64,000 bases of DNA. It comes from Oenococcus kitaharae DSM 17330. Lineage in GTDB: Bacteria > Bacillota > Bacilli > Lactobacillales > Lactobacillaceae. The notes under the pieces are model-generated. The model was not told the origin of the DNA. It did no database searches and worked only from the letters and a program-made list of their open reading frames with translations. The position numbers and the translations under genes were made by a program. Positions 25,384 to 35,114 of the stretch are shown here, in pieces. Each line of letters begins with the position of its first letter. The first letter of the stretch is position 1. Location of the stretch: the NCBI RefSeq assembly GCF_000241055.1, contig NZ_CM001398.1:1225162-1289161 (forward strand), read 5' to 3'.

Positions 25384-26496
25384 TTGGCACATATCGACAC
25401 AATCTTAGTCCAGGCCAGCAATGGGTCTGATGATGCAAAGACCGGCGCCGTCAGTACGCCCCTGTATTTTTCGACGGCTTTCCGTCATCCGGGATTAGGC
25501 GAGTCGACCGGGTTTGATTATGCACGCCTGCAGACACCGACGCGCGCGATTTTGGAAAAACAGTTAGCCGTCTTGGAACATGGTTCCGATGGTTTTGCTG
25601 TTTCTTCAGGCATGGCAGCGATCGACCTGCTGTTTTCCAGCCTTATGCATAGTGGTGAGAATTTTGTCAGTTCGGATGATTTGTATGGCGGCTCTTTTCG
25701 CTATTTTGACGATATCGCCAAGAAAGATAATGTCAGCTACACGCTTTGGGACGGCCAGGACGAGCAGGCATTAGCGGATAAAATCAACGATAAGACGCAG
25801 TTGTTGTGGCTGGAAACACCCAGCAACCCGACCATGAAAATCATTGACATCAAAAAATGCGCTGAGGTTGCCCACAAGAAAAATCCAAATATTATCGTGG
25901 CTGTCGACAACACATTTTTGTCGCCGATTTTCCAAAATCCGATCGACGATGGCGCTGATGTTGTCGTACATTCAGCGACGAAGTACTTGGGCGGCCATAA
26001 CGATATCCTGGCTGGTGCTGTGATTACAAAGTCGCACGATTTAGGCGAAATTATTGACTATAACTTAGTCACACGCGGGCAGGTGCTGGATCCCTTTTCC
26101 TGCTGGCTATTGCTGCGCAGCTTAAAAACGCTGCATCTTCGAATGGCACGGCATGATAGCAACGGCCGTTTCCTGGCCAAACACCTTCCGAAATTTGCCG
26201 GTGTTGACAAAGTCCTATACCCAGGACTGGGCGGCATGTTGAGCTTTTACTTGGCTGACGGATATGATACCGATAAATTCCTGAAGGGTTTAAAAGTGTT
26301 TTCCTTTGCTGAAAGCCTGGGCGGTGCTGAAAGTCTGATTACGATTCCTAGTATCCAGACACACCATGACATGAGTCAGGAAAGGCGTGATCAGCTGGGT
26401 ATTACGGATAATCTCGTACGTGTTAGCGCTGGATTGGAAGATCAGGATGATTTACTAGCTGATCTCAAGCAGGCGATTAAGGGGGCAAAAGTATGA
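25384..26496 (+). CDS. Cystathionine gamma-synthase-like PLP enzyme (MetB/MetI type)
   Basis: A Cys/Met metabolism PLP enzyme that would condense activated homoserine with cysteine to cystathionine (or with sulfide to homocysteine). The PLP lysine is Lys200 in HSATKYLGGHND; SSGMAAIDLL, DDLYGGSFRYF and WLETPSNPTMKI are family blocks. SATKYLGGHND resembles B. subtilis MetI. The start codon is TTG at 25384, 3 bp after the metE-like stop, with GGGGATAAAC serving as ribosome binding site. It overlaps metA by 4 bp (ATGA). Assignment of synthase rather than lyase is inferred from resemblance and from the second paralogue in the same operon. Confidence 0.85.
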   Translation: MAHIDTILVQASNGSDDAKTGAVSTPLYFSTAFRHPGLGESTGFDYARLQTPTRAILEKQLAVLEHGSDGFAVSSGMAAIDLLFSSLMHSGENFVSSDDLYGGSFRYFDDIAKKDNVSYTLWDGQDEQALADKINDKTQLLWLETPSNPTMKIIDIKKCAEVAHKKNPNIIVAVDNTFLSPIFQNPIDDGADVVVHSATKYLGGHNDILAGAVITKSHDLGEIIDYNLVTRGQVLDPFSCWLLLRSLKTLHLRMARHDSNGRFLAKHLPKFAGVDKVLYPGLGGMLSFYLADGYDTDKFLKGLKVFSFAESLGGAESLITIPSIQTHHDMSQERRDQLGITDNLVRVSAGLEDQDDLLADLKQAIKGAKV

Positions 26497-27377
26497 CGCT
26501 ATATGTCGCAAATGGTTTAGCCAAAGCCAGGCAAACTGAAAACAGCTTTCGCCAGCTGGCTGATAAGGACAGAGATTACTCGGACAATGCGAGTAGTGTT
26601 TTAATTGTCTGCCTGATGTCGACTCGGGAACAAAGCGAGCTGCAGTATTTAGCTTTGCTGAAGTTGATTTCTGATCAGAGCGGTCAGGATTTTAATGTGC
26701 GTTTTGCAATGCCAGCCACACATCATATGAAACAAGAGTCAGAAACGATTCGCGGCTGCTATGAACCCTTGCCAAAAGCCGAAAAAAACCACTACGACTG
26801 GACGATTGTCACTGGTTCGCCAGTGGATCGGATCGCCTTTGAGGAGGTTGATTATTGGTCGGAGTTTGCTGATTTTGTCGATTGGCAAAGCGAGAATTCC
26901 AAGCGGACCTTCTTTGCCTGCTGGTCGGCTGCGGCTTATGCACATGTCAAAGGAGTCCATGTGGCACAATTAAAACGCAAGCGTTTTGGTATCTATCGTT
27001 TTGATCTAGATGAAACACATGTTGACCGGGCACCGCATTCTCGCTGGTTTGCCATTGATTTTCATGCGGCACAGAAAGCTGGCTGGCGGATTCTGTCAGG
27101 CGACCAGGGTTTTGGTGTTTCTCTGGCCGAACTTGAACAGGGCCGTGTCTTGCTGTCTTCTGGACATTTTGAATATGATCAGGATACGCTGCAAAAAGAG
27201 TATTTGCGTGATATCGGCAAGGGGATGAATCAGGCCAAACCCGAGAATTACCTACTTGATAATCAGCAGGTAAACGATTGGCGGCAGCCGGCATCAGAGC
27301 TGCTTTTAGACTGGCTTGGTTTAGCTGGAAATTCTGCTTCGAATGGCAAGAAAAATTTATTTAAAGAGGTGGCATGA
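26493..27377 (+). CDS. metA: Homoserine O-acyltransferase MetA
   Basis: Activates homoserine by transferring an acetyl or succinyl group, the committed step of methionine synthesis. The 294-aa protein has the MetA catalytic triad: Cys143 in FFACWSAAAYAH, His225 and Glu227 in SSGHFEYD. TGSPVDRIAFEEVDYW is the conserved active-site region. The motifs deviate from the usual ICWGAQA and GHPEYD, so it is a divergent member. Acyl-donor specificity cannot be read with confidence. It overlaps both neighbours by 4 bp, indicating translational coupling inside the operon. Confidence 0.92.
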   Translation: MTLYVANGLAKARQTENSFRQLADKDRDYSDNASSVLIVCLMSTREQSELQYLALLKLISDQSGQDFNVRFAMPATHHMKQESETIRGCYEPLPKAEKNHYDWTIVTGSPVDRIAFEEVDYWSEFADFVDWQSENSKRTFFACWSAAAYAHVKGVHVAQLKRKRFGIYRFDLDETHVDRAPHSRWFAIDFHAAQKAGWRILSGDQGFGVSLAELEQGRVLLSSGHFEYDQDTLQKEYLRDIGKGMNQAKPENYLLDNQQVNDWRQPASELLLDWLGLAGNSASNGKKNLFKEVA

Positions 27378-28525
27378 ACGATTTTAGCGATCCAACAAAA
27401 ATAATTAAGTTAACAACACCGCATGATCCAGAGAATGGTGCACTGAATACGCCGATTTATATGACATCGACCTTCAGCCAGCCGGATTTGGATCATTTTC
27501 ATGAGTTCGATTATGCGCGTTCTGGGAATCCGACGCGTCAGGCTGGTGAAAAGGCACTGGCTCAGTTGGAAGGGGCTGAATATGGTTACTTATTTTCGAC
27601 TGGTATGGCTGCCATCTCCAGCGTTCTGCTGACTTTCAGTGCTGGCGATCATCTCGTGATTTCTGGACATGTCTATGGCGGTACTTATCGTGTTTTAAAT
27701 GAAATTCTGACGCGCTTTAACATCAGTCACAGCTATGCGGATTTTTGCGATCCGGATGCAGTTGAAGCAGCTATCAAGCCGAATACGAAAGCACTTTATA
27801 TCGAGACGCCTTCAAATCCGACTTTGGATGTGACAGATATTGCTGCAATTTCTAAAATTGCTAAGGCGCATCATCTGATCTCGATCGCTGACAATACTTT
27901 TATGTCGCCCTATTTGCAAAAGCCTCTATCCTTGGGTGCTGATATCGTCGTTCATTCGGCGACTAAATTTCTTTCCGGCCATTCGGATCTCTTAGCTGGT
28001 GCTGTTATGACCAATGACCCTGAATTGGCAAAACAGATTTATTTCGTCCAAAACGCTGTTGGCGCTACGCTGAGTTCCTTTGATACTTGGCTGCTGCTGC
28101 GCGGTTTAAAAACATTGGCTGTCCGTCTGGACCGTTCATCGGCTTCGGCTTTAAAACTGGCTTCTTGGCTGGAAAATCAGCCCCAAGTGGTGCGTGTCCT
28201 TTATCCTGGATTGCCCAGCCATCCGGGTTATGAGATCCAACAAAAGCAGGCTAAAAACGGTGGGGCCGTCTTTTCATTTGATATTGGCAGCGAGGCTGCT
28301 GTGAGAACCTTTGTCGCGGCTTTAAAAATTCCGATATTTTCTGTTTCTTTGGGTGCGACAGAGACGATTGTGTCATATCCGCCAAAGATGAGCCATGCTG
28401 AATTAAGCGCGGCAGACTTAAAAAAAGAGGGAATTACGCCCGGTTTACTGCGTGTTTCCGTTGGATTAGAAGATGTCGATGATTTAATTGCCGATTTCAA
28501 ACAAGCGCTTCAGCAGATAAAATAA
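27374..28525 (+). CDS. Cystathionine beta-lyase-like PLP enzyme (MetC type)
   Basis: A second Cys/Met PLP enzyme, expected to split cystathionine into homocysteine, pyruvate and ammonia. The PLP lysine is Lys198 in HSATKFLSGHSD; other blocks are DYARSGNPTRQAGEKALAQLEGAEYG, YIETPSNPTLDVTD and SLGATETIVSYP. It resembles MetC of lactococci and YrhB-like lyases; gamma-synthase or gamma-lyase activity remains possible. AAGAGGTGGC precedes the ATG, and the gene overlaps metA by 4 bp. It closes the operon and is followed by a strong terminator. Confidence 0.85.
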   Translation: MNDFSDPTKIIKLTTPHDPENGALNTPIYMTSTFSQPDLDHFHEFDYARSGNPTRQAGEKALAQLEGAEYGYLFSTGMAAISSVLLTFSAGDHLVISGHVYGGTYRVLNEILTRFNISHSYADFCDPDAVEAAIKPNTKALYIETPSNPTLDVTDIAAISKIAKAHHLISIADNTFMSPYLQKPLSLGADIVVHSATKFLSGHSDLLAGAVMTNDPELAKQIYFVQNAVGATLSSFDTWLLLRGLKTLAVRLDRSSASALKLASWLENQPQVVRVLYPGLPSHPGYEIQQKQAKNGGAVFSFDIGSEAAVRTFVAALKIPIFSVSLGATETIVSYPPKMSHAELSAADLKKEGITPGLLRVSVGLEDVDDLIADFKQALQQIK

Positions 28526-28532
28526 TATACAA

Positions 28533-28568
28533 AAAAGCCATCTTGCATTTGCAAGATGGCTTTTATTT
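28533..28568. terminator. Bidirectional terminator of the met operon and usp gene
   Basis: A 14-bp perfect stem (AAAAGCCATCTTGC with GCAAGATGGCTTTT), 4-nt loop ATTT, T-rich on the plus side and an A-run for the minus strand. Confidence 0.95.
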
Positions 28569-28571
28569 TGC

Positions 28572-29000
28572 TTATTTAACAACCAAGACATCGCAGCTGG
28601 CGTTGCGGATCACATAACTGGTATGCGAACCAACGACAAGCCTTTCAATTGAATTGAGGCCTGTATCGCCAACGACAATCAGATCGATACCGTGCGCTTC
28701 AGGATATTCTTTTGCCAGCAGCATTTTGACATTGCCCAACAGCGTTTCGGCTGTGATATCAATATGCTGTTTCTTAGCTTTCTCGACATATGGGCCTAGT
28801 TTCTGTTTCACTTGGCCAATACGGTCTTGATAGAAATCTTCGCTAACGCCGAAGGTCGAATCCATGCCGCGGTCGCGATTGACAATCCAGACAGCGCTGA
28901 GACTGGCAGATAAGGCTGAGGCCAGTGCACAAGCCGTTTCAAACGCTTTATCAGCTTTCTTTGAACCATCAAGGCCAACCAGAATATGCTTGTAAGTCAT
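28572..29000 (-). CDS. Universal stress protein (UspA family, ATP-binding type)
   Basis: A 142-aa UspA-domain protein. It starts YKHILVGLDGSKKADKAF and contains the ATP-binding pattern G-2x-G-9x-GS (GDTGLNSIERLVVGS), then the C-terminal strand DVLVVK. ATP-binding Usp proteins act as stress or energy sensors; the direct partner is unknown. It lies 1 bp downstream of the amino acid permease gene, so the two are one operon, an arrangement that suggests a regulatory link to transport. Confidence 0.92.
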   Translation of the reverse strand: MTYKHILVGLDGSKKADKAFETACALASALSASLSAVWIVNRDRGMDSTFGVSEDFYQDRIGQVKQKLGPYVEKAKKQHIDITAETLLGNVKMLLAKEYPEAHGIDLIVVGDTGLNSIERLVVGSHTSYVIRNASCDVLVVK

Positions 29001-29001
29001 A

Positions 29002-30453
29002 TTAATCAGCTCCTTTTTTAGCAGAGGCCGAGCCGTCAGAATTGGACGGATTCAATTTCGAATGGCGCTTAGCATAAGCGAAGTAGATTACCATGCCGAT
29101 AGCAAACCATACGATGAAGCGAACCCAAGTTTCCCAGTTCAGTCCGGCGATTAAGACCAAGCAGAAGAGAATCGCAATGATCGGTGTCACAGGAACGCCG
29201 GGAGCACGGAAGCCGCGATGCAATTCTGGATGACTGTGCCTCATCCAAAGTATACCTGCAGAAACAAGCACGAAAGCTGTCAAAGTACCAATGTTAACCA
29301 GTTCGGACAGAATGTTCAAATTGATTAAGCCGCCTGCAATGGCAGTGACGATACCAAAGAACCAAGTCCCTTTGAAGGGTGTTTGATACTTTGGATTAAC
29401 TGAACCAAAGAATCTCGGGAACAAGCCATCACGAGACATTGAATAAGTAATCCGTGACTGGCCGTAAAGCTGAACGAGAATAACTGTTGTCATACCAAGA
29501 ATCGCACCAACACTGACGATAATGGACAACCAAGTCTGGCCAGTTGAATGAAGAACGGCAAGAATCGGTGCATCCAAGAAACGAGCGAAGACTGTGTACT
29601 TAACAACACCAGTCATAATCAAGGTCATGATAATGTAAAGCACAGTTGAGATTAAAAGCGAACCCAGGATGCCTCTTGGCAAGGTCTTGCTGGGGTTGAT
29701 CGTTTCCTCGGCACTGGAAGAGACTGAATCAAAACCAATGAAGGAAAAGAAAACAATCGAGGCAGCTGGGATAATGCCAGCTGCACTGCCGCCATGGAAC
29801 GAATACAAGCCGTAAGGTGAAAATGGTACCCAGTTATGCGGCTTGATGAACCAGATCGTGCAGACAATGAAGAGAATGATAACGGCTAATTTGACGATAA
29901 CCATCGAGTCGTTGACTCTTTTTGTCTGTGTAATACCAATAGAAATAATCCAAGTAATCAGTAAAACAATTAAAAACGCCGGCAAATTGAAGAATGTTGT
30001 CACGCCAGGTGTTGTACCTGCAGCAGCTGTCAGAACCGTCGGAATATGAATTCCGAGATTTTGCAGCAGATTGACAAAGTAACCTGACCACCCGACTGAG
30101 ACGGTCGCAGCCCCTAGGGCATACTCCAAAATTAAATCCCAGCCAATGATGAAAGCAATAATTTCACCAAAGGCAATGTAGGAATAAGTATAGGCAGATC
30201 CTGAGACAGGAGCCATCGAAGCAAATTCCGCGTAACACAAGCCGGCAAACCCACAACAGATTGCGGCGATCAAGAAGGATAGCGACAAGGCCGGCCCGGC
30301 GGTCAGCGCTCCTCTACCAGTTAGGACGAAAATTCCGGTACCAATAATGGCACCGATGCCTAGGAAGGTAAGATCCCAGGTTCTCAACGTCCTTTTCAAC
30401 GGCGACGAGTATTTCAAAATCTCGTTGACGTCTTTTTTTCTAAACACATCCAT
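29002..30453 (-). CDS. APC family amino acid permease
   Basis: A 483-aa polytopic membrane transporter with about 12 hydrophobic segments. The first segment carries the substrate-binding GIGAIIGTGIFVLTG loop. The block GFDSVSSSAEETINPSKTLPRGI is typical of the cationic amino acid transporter / YfnA group. It probably imports or exchanges amino acids with protons; the substrate is not evident. The ATG at 30453 follows AGAAAGGTGG. It is transcribed together with the universal stress protein gene downstream. Confidence 0.93.
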   Translation of the reverse strand: MDVFRKKDVNEILKYSSPLKRTLRTWDLTFLGIGAIIGTGIFVLTGRGALTAGPALSLSFLIAAICCGFAGLCYAEFASMAPVSGSAYTYSYIAFGEIIAFIIGWDLILEYALGAATVSVGWSGYFVNLLQNLGIHIPTVLTAAAGTTPGVTTFFNLPAFLIVLLITWIISIGITQTKRVNDSMVIVKLAVIILFIVCTIWFIKPHNWVPFSPYGLYSFHGGSAAGIIPAASIVFFSFIGFDSVSSSAEETINPSKTLPRGILGSLLISTVLYIIMTLIMTGVVKYTVFARFLDAPILAVLHSTGQTWLSIIVSVGAILGMTTVILVQLYGQSRITYSMSRDGLFPRFFGSVNPKYQTPFKGTWFFGIVTAIAGGLINLNILSELVNIGTLTAFVLVSAGILWMRHSHPELHRGFRAPGVPVTPIIAILFCLVLIAGLNWETWVRFIVWFAIGMVIYFAYAKRHSKLNPSNSDGSASAKKGAD

Positions 30454-30558
30454 GTAACTACCACCTTTCTAAAATTTAGTCACCATTCTATCCCTAAATT
30501 TTTTTAAAAATGAAAGAGATGTTAGGAAAGCTGACATTTTTTCAAATTAAATTTATCG

Positions 30559-30587
30559 TTTTCAATTTTTTCCGGCCGTGATATAGT
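30559..30587 (+). promoter_or_regulatory. Predicted alaS promoter
   Basis: TTTTCA (30559-30564) and TATAGT (30582-30587) with 17-bp spacing lie just ahead of the T-box leader. Confidence 0.5.
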
Positions 30588-30593
30588 ATGTAG

Positions 30594-30765
30594 GAAAGCG
30601 GATATGTTCTGAAGCGGATTTTTAAGAGACAAGCCGGTGCTGCGAGGCTTGAAATCTCAATCTGGATGCTCCCGTTTATTTAAAAAATAGCAGATAGAGA
30701 CACAACACTGTGTGAAGCCGGGTGGTACCGCGAATTTTCGCCCCGGCATTACGCGGTGTTTTTCT
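30594..30765 (+). promoter_or_regulatory. T-box leader of alaS
   Basis: The leader carries a near-perfect T-box motif GGGTGGTACCGCG (30720-30732), with an antiterminator stem GCCGGG/CCCGGC and a competing terminator stem ACCGCG/CGCGGT followed by five Ts (30755-30763 region). GCT at 30668-30670 is a plausible alanine specifier. It would let uncharged tRNA-Ala turn on alaS. The 332-bp gap between the permease and alaS holds only this leader and its promoter. Confidence 0.92.
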
Positions 30766-30785
30766 ATTTACAGTGATGAGGAAAA

Positions 30786-33434
30786 ATGAAAAAACTTGAT
30801 TCTGCACAAATTCGTCGAATGTTTCTTGATTTCTTTCAATCAAAAGGGCATAAGATCGAACCCAGTCAATCCTTGATTCCAAAAGACGATCCCAGCCTTC
30901 TTTGGATCAATTCCGGTGTGGCGACTTTAAAAAAATATTTCGACGGTTCTGTGGTTCCGGAAAATCCGAGGATCACAAACTCACAAAAATCAATTCGGAC
31001 TAACGATATTGAAAACGTCGGCCATACGGCGCGTCACCATACTTTCTTTGAAATGATGGGCAATTTTTCAGTTGGCGATTATTTCAAAAAAGAGGCGATT
31101 CCTTGGGCTTGGGAGTTGCTGACCAGCCCTGACTGGTTTGCCATCGAACCAGAGAAGCTCTACGTAACTTATTATCCGCGCGACACAGACACCAAAGCAT
31201 TATGGGAAGCCCAGCCAGGTTTTCTGCCCAATCACACGGTGCCTGAAGAAAGCAACTTTTGGGATATCGGCGAAGGCCCTTCGGGACCAGATACAGAAAT
31301 CTTCTTTGACCGCGGGCCAAAATTTCAGGACCTGCCCGACGACGATCCTGAAATGTATCCCGGCGGTGAAAACGAACGCTATCTAGAAATTTGGAATATC
31401 GTCTTTTCACAATTCAACCATCTGCCAGGCATGACCGATAATTCTCAGTACCCTGAATTACCACACAAAAACATTGATACCGGCATGGGCTTGGAGCGTG
31501 TTGTCTCAATTTTTGAAAACGCGCCGACTAATTTTGAGACGGATCTTTTTCTGCCGATTATTCATAAAGTCGAATTGCTTTCTGGCAAAAAATATGGCCA
31601 GGACAAGAATCTAGATGTCAGTTTTAAAGTGATTGCCGACCATGTTCGTGCTGTGACTTTTGCTATTTCTGATGGTGCACTGCCGGGTAATGGCGGCCGC
31701 GGTTATGTGATTCGCCGTTTGCTTCGCCGAGCTGTCATGCACGGACGCAAATTAGGGATTGAAAAACCGTTTTTGACACAGCTGGTGCCGATTGTCGGGC
31801 ATATTATGTCTTCATATTATCCGGAAATTTTGGCCAATCAGAATCAGATTATTCCAGTGATTAAAGCCGAAGAAGACCGTTTTGACCAGACATTAACGGC
31901 TGGTTTGGCTTTATTGGACCAGGATATTCAGGAAAGCAAAGACAAACATGAAACTGAATTATCTGGCGACAAAGCCTTTAAATTATTCGATACTTACGGT
32001 TTTCCTTTGGAATTGACCGAAGAGCAGGCCGCTGATGCCGGATTAAAAGTTGACCGCAAGGGTTTTGAGACCGAGATGAAGGCTCAGCAGGATCGAGCTC
32101 GTAAAGCACAGGGCAAGTTGAGGACTTTTGGTGTCCAGGACGCAGCTTTAATGAACCTAAAAGTGCCTTCCGAGTATGTCGGCTGGTCGCAGACTTCAGT
32201 TGATGACACAGGAATCAATGCAATCATTGTTGATGACAAGCAAGTAGATCAAGCAAAAGCCGGACAACAAGCAGCATTAGTCTTTGCAAAGACGCCATTT
32301 TATGCTGAAATGGGCGGGCAGGTTGCTGATCACGGTACTGTCAAATCGCTTGACGGCCAATTATTGGCCGAAGTATTAGATGTCCAAAATGGCCCAAATA
32401 AGCAGCACATTCATACGGTCAAACTTTCAGGGGATGTCGAAGTCGGACAGCACGTGGCTTTGGCCGTCGATATGGCGCGTCATTTAGCCGTTTCAAAGAA
32501 TCATACGGCGACACATTTATTGGATCAGGCTTTAAGAAATGTGATTGGCGGCAATATTCATCAAGCTGGCTCGCTGGTCGAGACAGACTACCTGCGTTTT
32601 GATTTCACCCATCAGGGTGCTGTTTCTCAAAAAACTTTGGATCAGATCGAAGACCAAGTAAATCAGGAGATTGCCTTAGCGTTGCCAATTACTTGGATTG
32701 AGACTGATATCGAATCAGCCAAGAAATTAGGTGCAGTCGCTGTTTTCGGTGAAAAATATGGTAAAAAAGTGCGTGTTGTTTCCATCGGGGATTACAACAA
32801 AGAGTTTGACGGCGGCACGCATGCTTCAAACACGAGTGAGCTGGGCCTCTTTAAGATTGTCAGCGAGTCAGGAACCGGTGCCGGCACTCGGCGTATCGAA
32901 GCCGTGACTGGGCAAGCTGCTTTCCGTCTGTTCAAACAGCATGAAGATGAATTGAAAAAGACAGCTGCACTCTTGGATACTCAGAAAATCACGGATGTTC
33001 CGGAAAAAGTTGCTGGATTGATTCAAGAACTAAAAGACAGCAAAAAGTCATTAGAAGCCTTATCGGCCAAAGCTGCCAATCAAGCAGCTGAAAAACTATT
33101 TGACTCAAGCCAGACGGTTAACGGCATCAGTTACATCACAGCCCAAATCGATGGCCAGACTGCTGATGGCTTGAGATTGATTGTTGATGACTGGCGAGCT
33201 AAAGAAGTTTCCGACTTGATTATTCTCGCCAGCAACAATGCGGGCAGCCCAATTCTTGTTGCTGCATCACGAATTCCAAAGCAGATTAAAGCTGGCGATC
33301 TTATCAAAAACCTTGCTGTGAAGATTCAAGGCGGTGGCGGCGGACGACCAGATTTGGCGCAGGCTGGCGGTAAAAATCCAGCCGGCATTAAAGATGCGTT
33401 ATCCGCAGTTAAGCAATATCTACAAAACCTGTGA
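30786..33434 (+). CDS. alaS: Alanyl-tRNA synthetase
   Basis: Charges tRNA-Ala and edits mischarged Ser/Gly-tRNA. The 882-aa protein has the class II catalytic core ([32 protein letters not shown]), the editing domain with HTATH (His573, His577), and the C-terminal oligomerisation/C-Ala domain ending with [15 protein letters not shown]. One oddity: the usual zinc-binding CGGTH of the editing domain reads DGGTH (Asp675, His679), losing a conserved Cys ligand. It is controlled by the T-box leader and followed closely by ireB-ruvX-DUF1292, a conserved Firmicutes order. Confidence 0.97.
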   Translation: MKKLDSAQIRRMFLDFFQSKGHKIEPSQSLIPKDDPSLLWINSGVATLKKYFDGSVVPENPRITNSQKSIRTNDIENVGHTARHHTFFEMMGNFSVGDYFKKEAIPWAWELLTSPDWFAIEPEKLYVTYYPRDTDTKALWEAQPGFLPNHTVPEESNFWDIGEGPSGPDTEIFFDRGPKFQDLPDDDPEMYPGGENERYLEIWNIVFSQFNHLPGMTDNSQYPELPHKNIDTGMGLERVVSIFENAPTNFETDLFLPIIHKVELLSGKKYGQDKNLDVSFKVIADHVRAVTFAISDGALPGNGGRGYVIRRLLRRAVMHGRKLGIEKPFLTQLVPIVGHIMSSYYPEILANQNQIIPVIKAEEDRFDQTLTAGLALLDQDIQESKDKHETELSGDKAFKLFDTYGFPLELTEEQAADAGLKVDRKGFETEMKAQQDRARKAQGKLRTFGVQDAALMNLKVPSEYVGWSQTSVDDTGINAIIVDDKQVDQAKAGQQAALVFAKTPFYAEMGGQVADHGTVKSLDGQLLAEVLDVQNGPNKQHIHTVKLSGDVEVGQHVALAVDMARHLAVSKNHTATHLLDQALRNVIGGNIHQAGSLVETDYLRFDFTHQGAVSQKTLDQIEDQVNQEIALALPITWIETDIESAKKLGAVAVFGEKYGKKVRVVSIGDYNKEFDGGTHASNTSELGLFKIVSESGTGAGTRRIEAVTGQAAFRLFKQHEDELKKTAALLDTQKITDVPEKVAGLIQELKDSKKSLEALSAKAANQAAEKLFDSSQTVNGISYITAQIDGQTADGLRLIVDDWRAKEVSDLIILASNNAGSPILVAASRIPKQIKAGDLIKNLAVKIQGGGGGRPDLAQAGGKNPAGIKDALSAVKQYLQNL

Positions 33435-33452
33435 TAGGGTAGAATATAGTAG

Positions 33453-33734
33453 ATGGCAGAATTTGAAGACACAACAGTATTTGATTTCGGTTCACAGAAG
33501 CCGGAAAATGTCCGTTCGATGCTGAAGCTGGTTTACGAGGCGTTGGAGGAAAAAGGGTATAACCCAATCAATCAGATTGTCGGTTATTTGATTTCTGGCG
33601 ACCCGGCCTACATCCCGCGTCTCAACGATGCCAGGAATCTGATTCGCCGTTTTGAACGCGATGAGATTGTTGAAGAATTGGTCAAAAACTACCTGGCTGA
33701 AGATGTTAAAAAGCCGACGGATGAAGACAAATGA
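33453..33734 (+). CDS. ireB: IreB family regulatory protein (UPF0297)
   Basis: A 93-aa protein matching the IreB/YrzL family ([48 protein letters not shown]...). In enterococci IreB is a phosphorylation target of the kinase IreK and modulates cephalosporin resistance; a role here in cell-envelope signalling is inference. It sits between alaS and ruvX as in many Firmicutes and overlaps ruvX by 4 bp. No ribosome binding site of note precedes its ATG. Confidence 0.95.
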   Translation: MAEFEDTTVFDFGSQKPENVRSMLKLVYEALEEKGYNPINQIVGYLISGDPAYIPRLNDARNLIRRFERDEIVEELVKNYLAEDVKKPTDEDK

Positions 33735-34165
33735 GGATTTTAGGCCTGGATGTCGGCTCTCGGACAGTTGGTGTCGCACAATCCGATCCGCTTGGATGGA
33801 CGGCCAGTTCTGTTGAGATTATTCGAATCAATGAAGATAAGGGTGAATTCGGTTTGGATCGATTGGCCCAGCTGATTGACGAAAAAAAGGCGACTGGTAT
33901 CGTCATTGGTTTGCCCAAGAATATGAACAACAGCGAAGGGCCTCGCGTGGATGCTTCGCGCAGGTATGGCCGGATGGTCGCCAAACGTTTTGGTCTTCCG
34001 ATTGACTATGAAGATGAGCGTCTGACCAGCGTCCAAGCCAATCGAATGCTGATTGAGGAAGCCGATTTGTCTCGCGAAAAGCGAAAAAAAGTGATTGACA
34101 GTCTGGCGGCTCAGTTGATTCTGCAAAATTATCTAGATAGAAAAGGAAAACTCGTAAATGGCTGA
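33731..34165 (+). CDS. ruvX: Holliday junction resolvase-like protein RuvX (YqgF)
   Basis: A 144-aa RNase H-fold protein of the RuvX/YqgF family, implicated in pre-16S rRNA 5'-end processing and possibly junction resolution. Motifs are [17 protein letters not shown] (first catalytic Asp), [15 protein letters not shown] and [12 protein letters not shown] (second acidic cluster). It overlaps ireB by 4 bp and the DUF1292 gene by 8 bp. Confidence 0.95.
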   Translation: MRILGLDVGSRTVGVAQSDPLGWTASSVEIIRINEDKGEFGLDRLAQLIDEKKATGIVIGLPKNMNNSEGPRVDASRRYGRMVAKRFGLPIDYEDERLTSVQANRMLIEEADLSREKRKKVIDSLAAQLILQNYLDRKGKLVNG

Positions 34166-34484
34166 CCAAGATAATGACAAATATGTAACTCTGACTGATG
34201 ATCAGGGCAATGAATCTCTCTATGAGGTACTGTTTACTTTTCATTCTGACGAGTACAACAAAGACTACATCCTCTTTACGCCGGCTGGTGCCGATGAGAT
34301 TGCGATTGAAAATCCCGATCAAGAAGTAGAGATTCAGGCCTTTAGTTTCGACCCGCAGGCTGGAGATTCCGAGACTGATTCTGATCTGTTCCCAATCGAG
34401 GACGAAGATGAATGGAACATGGTTGCTGAAGTTCTGAATACTTTCGTTGCAGATGATTCATTAAAGACTGAAGACGACGAATAA
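34158..34484 (+). CDS. DUF1292 family protein (UPF0473, YrzB)
   Basis: A 108-aa strongly acidic protein with the DUF1292 pattern: an N-terminal [31 protein letters not shown] and a C-terminal [16 protein letters not shown]. Function is unknown in the family. It is the conserved third partner of ireB and ruvX, overlaps ruvX and is followed by a long-stem terminator. Confidence 0.92.
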   Translation: MADQDNDKYVTLTDDQGNESLYEVLFTFHSDEYNKDYILFTPAGADEIAIENPDQEVEIQAFSFDPQAGDSETDSDLFPIEDEDEWNMVAEVLNTFVADDSLKTEDDE

Positions 34485-34485
34485 A

Positions 34486-34563
34486 AAAACAGCCTCAAAA
34501 GCATAAACGAACTTCCTGTCTGGGTCATCCCTGACAGTGAAGCTCGTTTTTTTGAGGCTGTTT
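34486..34563. terminator. Long two-tier terminator hairpin
   Basis: AAACAGCCTCAAAA pairs with TTTTTTGAGGCTGTTT across about 78 nt, with an inner hairpin (CTGTC/GACAG). It separates the alaS operon from a convergent minus-strand gene. Confidence 0.8.
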
Positions 34564-34580
34564 AGAAAATATTAGAACAA

Positions 34581-35063
34581 TTAGTCTTGGTCAAAACCAT
34601 CCGCGTAAAGGACGTTAAAGCTGGAATAGAAATCAGCGGAAATGCCTTGTATGATCTTCGAGTGGGAAAAATGTTCGTAGGCTGCTGCATCGTCCAATTG
34701 AACCAGGAGAACATTTCTGTGCAGATATTTGTGTTCTTTGGCCCAGATAGCACTTCCGTGAGCGCCCAGACGTTTTAATTCATCTCGGTGGATTTCAAGT
34801 GTTTTCTTTGCGATTTCGGCCTGTTTGTCTTCTCCAATAAAATAGAAAAGTCCAATCAATTCTGGCCCCTTAATCCGCTTGGCATATTCTTGTTCAATAT
34901 CCAGTTCGATCGGGTTGGCATTGGGAGCTAAAATTTCCCGAGAAATAATGCCAAACTGTGATTGACCCGGTTTGGAGATGAATTGGATATCTGAAACATT
35001 CGTCCGATCTGCTAATCCGAGCAGATAATCTTTACTTCCGAAGGTTAAATATAGTTTATCCAT
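34581..35063 (-). CDS. Putative antibiotic-biosynthesis-monooxygenase-fold protein (TRAP/HmoB-like)
   Basis: The 160-aa protein starts DKLYLTFGSKDYLLGL and contains LLVQLDDAAAYEHFSHSKI near the C-terminus. Both blocks resemble staphylococcal TRAP and bacillal HmoB, which have an ABM-type ferredoxin-like domain at the C-terminus. HmoB degrades haem, while TRAP has a disputed regulatory role. The match is from memory and weak. No export signal is seen. It is divergent from mecA, with their starts 51 bp apart. Confidence 0.5.
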   Translation of the reverse strand: MDKLYLTFGSKDYLLGLADRTNVSDIQFISKPGQSQFGIISREILAPNANPIELDIEQEYAKRIKGPELIGLFYFIGEDKQAEIAKKTLEIHRDELKRLGAHGSAIWAKEHKYLHRNVLLVQLDDAAAYEHFSHSKIIQGISADFYSSFNVLYADGFDQD

Positions 35064-35114
35064 AACTAAATTTTAACGCTATAATAAGCAACTAAACGAA
35101 TTGGTATAATAGAG

